Source: Oscillospiraceae bacterium (GTDB lineage Bacteria; Bacillota; Clostridia; Oscillospirales; Acutalibacteraceae). Taken from it: a stretch of DNA of 10,407 bases. The stretch lies in assembly GCA_029012165.1 (NCBI GenBank), contig JAQXLO010000125.1:1-10407 (forward strand), written 5' to 3'. The translations under genes and the position numbers were made by a program. Of the stretch, positions 5,884 through 10,407 are shown piece after piece. Within the stretch, counting starts at the first letter, position 1; every line of letters starts with the position of its first letter. The notes beneath the pieces were generated by a model. The model did not search any database and was not told where the DNA came from. It worked only from the letters and a program-made list of their open reading frames with translations.

Positions 5884-7307
5884 GCCATACAACAACCATC
5901 CCCCTTGCCAAACAAAGGCAAGGGGGAGTTTTTTATCGGCTTTTGGGTTCGATCCCTTTTTTTTAAAAGCGGTATCATCGTCGCAAACATAAACAGCCCC
6001 AGCATTCCGGCAATCAGGAACATTTGCGAGGACGGCAGGATATTCTCTGCACCCAGTTCATTGATGTAGGTAATGCCGGAATTTCTCGCAGCCACAGATG
6101 CAAGTCTCGGTCCTGCCACCATGGGAATCAGAACCATGAAGATCATCCGCACCCCCTGAAACAGACCGGTCTTTTCCGTCGGGGTGAAATCCCGGATCAC
6201 AGCGCCGAGGATGATCCCCAGCACAGCATAGCCCACAAGGAACGGACAAGCCCCCAGAACAAAAACCAGCGGCGTTTTTGCAAAGGAAGCGACACACAGC
6301 CCGACGCTGAAAAGCACACCGGAAAGCACAAGGCACTTTCCTTTTCCGATGCGGTTGACCTTTGCGATCAACAGGACGAGTACCGCCACTGCGGCGAGCA
6401 ATGCAATCACTGTAACCAGCAAATTGGTTCCCCGGAACAGGGTGGGAAGATTGTCAAGAAAGTGCAGTTCACTGTGCTGTAAATAGACGATGAGATAGGG
6501 AAAGAAAACCTGAAACGCCGTGCTGTAAATGCACAGTGTACCCAATGCAAGATACAGCTGTGCGTTTTGTTTCACCACAGAGGGGCGGAATCCGTAAAAC
6601 AGGTTTTTCCAATAGCTGCCGCTTTCCTGCACGTCAGGTCTTTTCGGCTCCTGCAGCGTAAACAGTCCGAGGATGCCGCACAGGATCACCAATCCTCCCA
6701 AGCCAAGGAAAAATGCAGGGTAACCGAATTTAGCAACGGCCACACCGCCGAGGGACAAAACCAAACCCATGGCCGCAATCGGCATGGCGGCAAGAACGGT
6801 TTCCGCAGTGGTGCGGTTCTCGGTGCAGGTCACTTCCGTTACCCAAGCGTTGAAGGCGGAATCATTGCCGGTTGAACCCATAAAGGTCATCAGGCAATCC
6901 ATGGCAATGACGATCCATACAGTCGCTGTCAACACTCCCGCCGCAGAAGAAAACCACCCAAGCTTCGCCACATTCTCCAAAGAGATCACGCCGAAGCCCG
7001 CCGTAACCACGCCCCACAAAATGTACCCGCCGCAGATAAACAGCCTGCGGTTGCGCACCTTATCGCTCAGGTTACCCATCAGAAACGTGGCCGCAACGGC
7101 AACCACAGCACTGAGTGCAACCATCCACGCCACGGCGTCTACAATGGGGATGGAACCGTCCACCGCTTCCTGCGCAGCACGTCCGTAAATGAAGTTGCAC
7201 AGAAAGGTATTGAAATACATATTTTCCACGTTCCATGCGATCTGTCCCATCAGCCCAAAAAGGATCAGGTTAAACCACGTTCGTTTTCCCAGTTTCGCTT
7301 TTGGCAT
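5769..7307 (-). CDS. MFS transporter (SLC45/sugar-porter-like) with an anomalous C-terminal tail
   Basis: A polytopic protein of about 12 hydrophobic helices. It has an MFS motif A variant GNLSDKVRNRR (residues 78-88 from this start) and the segment around MTFMGSTGNDSAFNAWVTE (141-159) that I associate with a clostridial MFS clade near SLC45 and sugar:cation symporters. The substrate is unknown. The ATG at 7307 is preferred because GGGGAG lies 6 bases upstream. An in-frame ATG at 7325 overlaps the flavoredoxin stop as ATGA but has a weak site. The membrane domain ends near residue 448; the remaining 64 residues are translated from the M28 terminator and the antisense of the M28 3' end. They begin at an A8 run (5957-5964). 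With one A fewer the frame would end as KKGIEPKSR at a TAA (5933-5935) just before the terminator hairpin, giving a normal 457-residue MFS. It is cotranscribed behind the flavin reductase, 14 bases away. Confidence 0.85.
   Translation of the reverse strand: MPKAKLGKRTWFNLILFGLMGQIAWNVENMYFNTFLCNFIYGRAAQEAVDGSIPIVDAVAWMVALSAVVAVAATFLMGNLSDKVRNRRLFICGGYILWGVVTAGFGVISLENVAKLGWFSSAAGVLTATVWIVIAMDCLMTFMGSTGNDSAFNAWVTEVTCTENRTTAETVLAAMPIAAMGLVLSLGGVAVAKFGYPAFFLGLGGLVILCGILGLFTLQEPKRPDVQESGSYWKNLFYGFRPSVVKQNAQLYLALGTLCIYSTAFQVFFPYLIVYLQHSELHFLDNLPTLFRGTNLLVTVIALLAAVAVLVLLIAKVNRIGKGKCLVLSGVLFSVGLCVASFAKTPLVFVLGACPFLVGYAVLGIILGAVIRDFTPTEKTGLFQGVRMIFMVLIPMVAGPRLASVAARNSGITYINELGAENILPSSQMFLIAGMLGLFMFATMIPLLKKRDRTQKPIKNSPLPLFGKGDGCCMAQKFKPFSSKSKTVCMAISMPLAIVSGARLSAVSKRVW
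5900..5934 (+). terminator. Strong rho-independent terminator of the M28 gene
   Basis: A perfect 10-bp stem, CCCCCTTGCC (5900-5909) and GGCAAGGGGG (5917-5926), with a 7-base A-rich loop is followed by AG and six Ts. It lies 17 bases after the M28 stop. The hairpin could also act on the minus strand after the MFS gene, but the minus-strand tail (ATGGTTGTTG) lacks a good U-tract. Confidence 0.92.
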
Positions 7308-7321
7308 ATTCCTCTCCCCAT

Positions 7322-7876
7322 TCATTGCAGCTTCTTGCCGTCCGAAAAGGCTTTGCCAACCACTTCTCCGAGGGCAATATACGTATGGTGAGCAGGGTCA
7401 TAGGTTATTGGGGAAAACTTTGAAAGATCAGGCATTCCTTTTTCATCCAGATATTGTTCATCGATGCTGACATTGACGATGCGTCCGATATACATTTCCC
7501 CGTCGATCACTCTCTCAAGTGTACACTCCAGAGAAATGGGCAGCTGTTCCATGACCGGCGCATGGACAAATTCTGCCTCTGTCGTGGTGAACCCGGATTT
7601 CTCCATTTTATCCGGCGTGTTTTTTCCGGAAACAATGCCCACATAGTCGCACGCCGTGACACACTTAGCATCACCGATTCCAACCGTAAAGGCTTTTGTC
7701 TGGGCGATATTCTCCGTTGTGCGGTGGTCGCTCATGCAGATCATCACTTTGTCTCGACCGCAGATCCCACCCCACGCCGCATTCATGGCGTTAGGCTTGC
7801 CTTCGCTGTCATATGTTCCGACAATCAGAACGGGCTGCGGATAAATATACGTTTGTACACCGAAATTTTTTCTCAT
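7322..7876 (-). CDS. Flavoredoxin-type flavin reductase family protein
   Basis: This 184-residue protein matches the flavin reductase-like domain (PF01613) in its short flavoredoxin form. The N-terminal YPQPVLIVGTYDSEGKPNAM (12-31), then NAAWGG, is the FMN-binding lead-in. HRTTENI (51-57), then AFTVGI (62-67) and NTPDKMEKSGF (86-96) follow in the expected order. These proteins bind FMN and pass electrons in anaerobes; the partner is unknown. The start at 7876 is set by GGAGGG 6 bases upstream (7883-7888). The open frame continues to 7948, but that extension runs through the promoter. Its stop overlaps a possible MFS start as ATGA, so translation of the two genes may be coupled. A reductase paired with an MFS carrier may reflect handling of a reducible substrate, but that is a guess. 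Confidence 0.87.
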   Translation of the reverse strand: MRKNFGVQTYIYPQPVLIVGTYDSEGKPNAMNAAWGGICGRDKVMICMSDHRTTENIAQTKAFTVGIGDAKCVTACDYVGIVSGKNTPDKMEKSGFTTTEAEFVHAPVMEQLPISLECTLERVIDGEMYIGRIVNVSIDEQYLDEKGMPDLSKFSPITYDPAHHTYIALGEVVGKAFSDGKKLQ

Positions 7877-7895
7877 AAATATCCCTCCAAGGAAA

Positions 7896-7924
7896 AGTAT
7901 ACCATATTGTTCCTGCCGGTTCAA
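7896..7924 (-). promoter_or_regulatory. Promoter of the flavoredoxin-MFS operon
   Basis: On the minus strand TTGAAC (7919-7924) and TATACT (7896-7901) are exactly 17 bases apart. The predicted start near 7889 lies at the edge of the Shine-Dalgarno sequence (7883-7888), so the leader would be only about 13 bases and leaves no room for RNA-based control. Confidence 0.8.
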
Positions 7925-7988
7925 CAGAATTTGGCAAAAGAACGGCACTATTATCCCTTTCTATATGGGCGCTATGCGAATTTTATAT

Positions 7989-8017
7989 TTTACAAAAGTC
8001 GAAAACAGGTGTATACT
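7989..8017 (+). promoter_or_regulatory. Promoter of the MATE transporter gene
   Basis: TTTACA (7989-7994) and TATACT (8012-8017) are separated by 17 bases. The predicted start near 8024 is 5 bases before an upstream in-frame ATG at 8029, which argues against that ATG and for the start at 8053. Confidence 0.78.
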
Positions 8018-8052
8018 GTACGAAAACCATGGTTCAAAAAAGAGGATCAAAA

Positions 8053-9390
8053 ATGAACAAAGATTTAACAGTTGGCAAACCGGAAACTGTCTTGCGGCAA
8101 TTCTGCCTGCCGCTATTCGGAAGCGTTCTGTTTCAGCAGCTGTATAATATTGCGGACAGCCTTGTAGCCGGAAAGTTCGTCGGAGAAAATGCGCTGGCCG
8201 CCGTCGGCAACAGCTATGAGATCACGTTGATCTTTCTCGCCTTCGCTTTCGGCTGCAATATAGGCTGTTCCGTAGTCGTTTCCAAGCTGTTCGGCGCCAA
8301 GGAGTACGGCCGACTGAAAACCGCTGTGTATACCGCCCTGATTTCCTGCGCTGTGCTGTGTACAGTTTTGATGAGCATAGGATTTCTTTTTTCCGATGCA
8401 TTGCTTTCCTGCATTCATACGCCGAAGAATATCTTTTCCGATTCCGCACTGTATTTGAAAATATATATTTACAGCATCCCCTTTGTCTTTTTTTACAATC
8501 TGTGTACAGGCATCTTTTCCGCACTGGGGGATTCCAGAACGCCATTTTACTTTTTGATGTTTTCCTCTCTGTCCAATATCGGCATGGATATCTTGTTCGT
8601 CACGAAGTTTTCCGCCATGTTTCCCCGTGGCGTAGACGGTGTGGCATGGGCAACATTCCTGTGCCAAGGGGTCAGCTGTGTTTTGGCTGTTGTATGCATT
8701 TTCCTGCGGCTTCACGCCATACATACCGCAGAGAAGATCTCTCTTTTTTCCCGCACACTGCTTGTCGATATTGCCAAAGTCGCTGTCCCCAGTGTCCTCC
8801 AGCAAAGCTTCGTTTCCGTGGGAAATATTCTCATACAAAGCGTCATCAACGGTTTCGGCTCCGGGGTAATCGCCGGATATGCGGCAGCGGTCAAACTGAA
8901 CAATCTCGTGATTACTTCCTTGAACACCATTGGGAACGGCATCTCCAACTTTACGGCACAAAATATCGGTGCGCAGAAATCAGACCGGGTCAAGAATGGA
9001 TTTCGTGCGGGATACAAGTTCGATCTTGCGCTGTGCTTGCCGATTACTGCACTGTATCTGCTGGGAGGAAAGCTGCTGCTGCGTATTTTCATGGAAAGCC
9101 CCACGGGAGAAGCCATGACGGTTGGCATTACATTTTTGCGGATTTTGGCACCGTTCTACGGCATCATTGCGCTGAAGATCGTCTCGGACGGCATACTCCG
9201 AGGCGCAGGAAAGATGAACCAGTTTATGATCGCCACATTCACCGACTTGATCCTGCGTGTTGTCCTCGCAAAAATTCTATCCGTTCCCTTCGGCTCCACC
9301 GGCATTTGGATGGCGTGGCCTGTGGGCTGGCTCATTTCCACCGCTATGTCCTATATCTTTTACGTTAAAAGCATTCGCAACAGAGCATAA
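8053..9390 (+). CDS. MATE-family multidrug/cation efflux transporter
   Basis: A 445-residue, 12-helix protein with two MatE repeats. The first begins at LRQFCLPLFGSVLFQQLYN (14-32) followed by IADSLVAG. The second begins at IAKVAVPSVLQQSFVSVGN (240-258). Each repeat contains a conserved loop (GDSRTP at 159-164; RGAGK at 383-387). MATE proteins export cationic drugs, dyes or metabolites in exchange for Na+ or H+ across the cytoplasmic membrane; the substrate cannot be predicted. I chose the ATG at 8053, with GAGG at 8042-8045, 7 bases upstream. The open frame also includes an ATG at 8029, but that lies almost at the predicted transcription start and has no ribosome binding site. The gene is monocistronic, with its own promoter and terminator, and is divergent from the flavoredoxin operon. 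No regulator gene is adjacent. Confidence 0.92.
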   Translation: MNKDLTVGKPETVLRQFCLPLFGSVLFQQLYNIADSLVAGKFVGENALAAVGNSYEITLIFLAFAFGCNIGCSVVVSKLFGAKEYGRLKTAVYTALISCAVLCTVLMSIGFLFSDALLSCIHTPKNIFSDSALYLKIYIYSIPFVFFYNLCTGIFSALGDSRTPFYFLMFSSLSNIGMDILFVTKFSAMFPRGVDGVAWATFLCQGVSCVLAVVCIFLRLHAIHTAEKISLFSRTLLVDIAKVAVPSVLQQSFVSVGNILIQSVINGFGSGVIAGYAAAVKLNNLVITSLNTIGNGISNFTAQNIGAQKSDRVKNGFRAGYKFDLALCLPITALYLLGGKLLLRIFMESPTGEAMTVGITFLRILAPFYGIIALKIVSDGILRGAGKMNQFMIATFTDLILRVVLAKILSVPFGSTGIWMAWPVGWLISTAMSYIFYVKSIRNRA

Positions 9391-9393
9391 AGC

Positions 9394-9438
9394 AACACAC
9401 TTCTGCTTGAAATGACAAACAGAAGTGTGTTTCATTTT
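9394..9438 (+). terminator. Rho-independent terminator of the MATE gene
   Basis: A perfect 12-bp stem, AACACACTTCTG (9394-9405) and CAGAAGTGTGTT (9420-9431), with a 14-base loop is followed by TCATTTTT. It starts 4 bases after the MATE stop codon. It may also stop purC transcription arriving from the other side, although the minus-strand tail is only GCTTTATG. Confidence 0.85.
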
Positions 9439-9517
9439 TACTGCGATTTTCGAGAAAAATGCAAAGGACATTTTCGTCAAAACCAAGCCGGATTTTTTTC
9501 GTACAAATTCACGAAAA

Positions 9518-10231
9518 TTATTCGCCCAGCAGACGGCGCATCACTTCATCGTACGCTTCCTCAACGCCGCCAAGGTCTCTGCGGAAACGATCCTTGTCCA
9601 GCTTTTCGTGGGTCGTGCTGTCCCAGAAGCGGCAGGTATCGGGAGAGATTTCGTCCGCCAAAATAATCTGACCGTCGGGTGTTCTGCCAAACTCGATCTT
9701 GAAATCGACCAGCTCAATGTTGGCCTTTTTCAGATAGTCGATCATGAACGCGTTCACACGCAGTGCATAGTCCGCAATCGTTGCAAGCTCCTCTTTGGTG
9801 CAGATGTCGGTCGCAAAGATGTGGTACTCGTTGACCATCGGGTCGCCCAGTTCGTCGTCCTTGTAGCAGTACTCGATCACGGGCATCTTCATGGGCGTAC
9901 CCTCGGGGAGACCGAGACGCTTGGAAAGTGAGCCGGCTGCGATGTTGCGCACGATTACTTCCAACGGAACGATGGTGACCTTTTTTACAATGGTCTCACG
10001 GTCGTTGATTTCCTCGACAAAGTGCGTCGGGATGCCTTCCTTTTCCAGCATCTTCATAATATGGTTGGACAAGCGGTTGTTGACAACGCCCTTGCCCGCA
10101 ATGCTGCCCTTCTTCAGTCCGTTGAAGGCGGTCGCATCGTCCTTGTAGTGGATGATCGCCAGCGTCGGGTCGTCCGTAGCGAAAACCTGCTTCGCCTTGC
10201 CCTCGTACATCATCTCAAGCTGCTTCACCAT
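9518..10231 (-). CDS. purC: Phosphoribosylaminoimidazole-succinocarboxamide synthase (SAICAR synthetase)
   Basis: PurC joins aspartate to CAIR with ATP hydrolysis to give SAICAR, a cytoplasmic step of de novo purine synthesis. The 237-residue length is typical of the bacterial enzyme. Visible family features are the N-terminal ATP-binding YEGKAKQVF (9-17), NGLKKGSIAGKGVVNN (37-52), signature 1 in VPLEVIVRNIAAGS (88-101), signature 2 LVDFKIEFG (174-182), and the catalytic-site strand DEISPDTCRFWD (193-204). Nothing is missing. The ATG at 10231 follows AAAGGGG by 11 bases, a slightly long spacing. The gene has its own promoter and upstream control elements. No other pur gene is in the window, so whether it belongs to a larger cluster cannot be seen. 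The space to the MATE terminator on the other side is about 85 bases. Confidence 0.98.
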   Translation of the reverse strand: MVKQLEMMYEGKAKQVFATDDPTLAIIHYKDDATAFNGLKKGSIAGKGVVNNRLSNHIMKMLEKEGIPTHFVEEINDRETIVKKVTIVPLEVIVRNIAAGSLSKRLGLPEGTPMKMPVIEYCYKDDELGDPMVNEYHIFATDICTKEELATIADYALRVNAFMIDYLKKANIELVDFKIEFGRTPDGQIILADEISPDTCRFWDSTTHEKLDKDRFRRDLGGVEEAYDEVMRRLLGE

Positions 10232-10254
10232 CTGAATGCAATCCCCTTTCTATC

Positions 10255-10288
10255 AATAAAACAGGACGGCGAGTCTCCCCCGCCGCCC
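10255..10288 (-). promoter_or_regulatory. GC-rich terminator-like hairpin at the 5' end of the purC transcript
   Basis: On the minus strand GGGCGGCG (10281-10288) and CGCCGTCC (10264-10271) form an 8-bp stem with one G-U pair and a 9-base loop, followed by TGTTTTATT. By itself it looks like an intrinsic terminator. But the purC promoter predicts a start near 10285, inside the 5' arm, so in purC mRNA it would be a 5'-terminal hairpin of 5 to 6 pairs. It could end an upstream transcript, protect the 5' end, or both. Confidence 0.5.
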
Positions 10289-10291
10289 GGT

Positions 10292-10320
10292 ATTGTATCA
10301 GAAAAGTGCGCGCGAATCAA
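10292..10320 (-). promoter_or_regulatory. Sigma-A-type promoter of purC
   Basis: On the minus strand TTGATT (10315-10320) and TACAAT (10292-10297) are exactly 17 bases apart. The predicted start is near 10285, giving a leader of about 54 bases that ends in the AAAGGGG ribosome binding site. Confidence 0.75.
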
Positions 10321-10348
10321 CAAAAATCCGACAGAATTCACCTGATTT

Positions 10349-10371
10349 ATGAAAAACGTTCGGTTTTTCAT
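10349..10371 (-). promoter_or_regulatory. Palindrome with a PurBox-like core upstream of the purC promoter
   Basis: A 23-bp palindrome has perfect 9-bp arms (ATGAAAAAC and GTTTTTCAT) around a 5-base centre. On the minus strand 10367-10355 reads AAAACCGAACGTT, 12 of 13 positions of the PurR PurBox consensus AWWWCCGAACWWT known from Lactococcus and Bacillus. Its central G (10361) is about 76 bases upstream of the predicted purC start. Regulation by PurR is inferred; no purR gene is in the window. Confidence 0.5.
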
Positions 10372-10407
10372 GGCATTTTCAGGCAAATCAGCCCTCCGCA
10401 TCGCCAT

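Noticed and set aside
5023..5895. 290-codon minus-strand ORF inside the M28 gene
   Set aside because: It is antisense to a gene with all catalytic residues, has cysteine- and histidine-rich low-quality composition and matches no family I recognise.
8113..8961. 282-codon minus-strand ORF across the MATE gene
   Set aside because: It is antisense shadow with no recognisable domain or ribosome binding site.
8358..9368. 336-codon plus-strand ORF in another frame of the MATE gene
   Set aside because: It is arginine- and histidine-rich shadow coding within a clear MATE reading frame.
9496..9517. TTTTCGT/ACGAAAA inverted repeat just after the purC stop, as a purC terminator
   Set aside because: The 7-bp stem is AT-rich and lacks a U-tract on the minus strand. 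It may be a processing or stability hairpin, but a terminator is not supported.
10225..10407. 60-codon minus-strand ORF ahead of purC, possibly the tail of an upstream gene
   Set aside because: It runs through the purC promoter, leader hairpin and palindrome, and its translation resembles no purine enzyme.

Overview
The window looks like chromosomal DNA from a low-to-mid GC Firmicute, most likely an anaerobic Clostridia/Oscillospiraceae-type gut bacterium. This rests on strong GGAGG-type ribosome binding sites, sigma-A promoters with 17-bp spacers, U-tailed terminators, and protein families (XRE regulator with a membrane anchor, membrane-embedded M28 peptidase, flavoredoxin, MATE pump) that read as clostridial. 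The genus cannot be fixed from sequence alone. Coding density is high. No rRNA, tRNA, CRISPR array, insertion sequence or phage gene was seen, and no gene-free stretch exceeds 300 bases.

Layout, left to right. (1) An exported PHP-domain protein (+, 51-1412) converges on a cation:proton antiporter (-, 1488-2767) across a shared bidirectional terminator. The antiporter reading frame is broken by one missing A in an A6 run, leaving two pieces that overlap by 4 bp (GTGA). (2) Directly upstream of the antiporter on the same strand is the most unusual gene here: one 524-residue ORF (2875-4449) that joins an XRE helix-turn-helix domain, a basic linker, one membrane segment and a complete family I.5-type lipase with catalytic triad and zinc ligands. 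It would be a DNA-binding protein tethered to the membrane by an extracytoplasmic lipase. Two CTATAG hexamers flank its probable transcription start. (3) Divergent from it is a membrane-embedded M28 metallopeptidase (+, 4639-5883) with a near-consensus promoter and a strong terminator. (4) A flavoredoxin-type flavin reductase and an MFS transporter form a minus-strand operon (7876 down to 5769 or 5933). The transporter ORF runs through the terminator into the peptidase gene unless an A8 run is one base too long. (5) A MATE efflux gene (+, 8053-9390) diverges from that operon; both sides have 17-bp-spaced promoters. (6) purC (-, 9518-10231) ends the window. Its promoter, a leader hairpin and an upstream PurBox-like palindrome are all readable.

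The genes do not form one pathway. purC is housekeeping; the rest are transport, envelope or hydrolase functions. The most interesting local unit is the divergent lipase-regulator/M28 pair with the antiporter downstream, which could be a small envelope-sensing module; that is inference. Two separate single-A homopolymer discrepancies (A6 in the antiporter, A8 in the MFS gene) suggest either sequence errors, recent indels or slippage-dependent expression.
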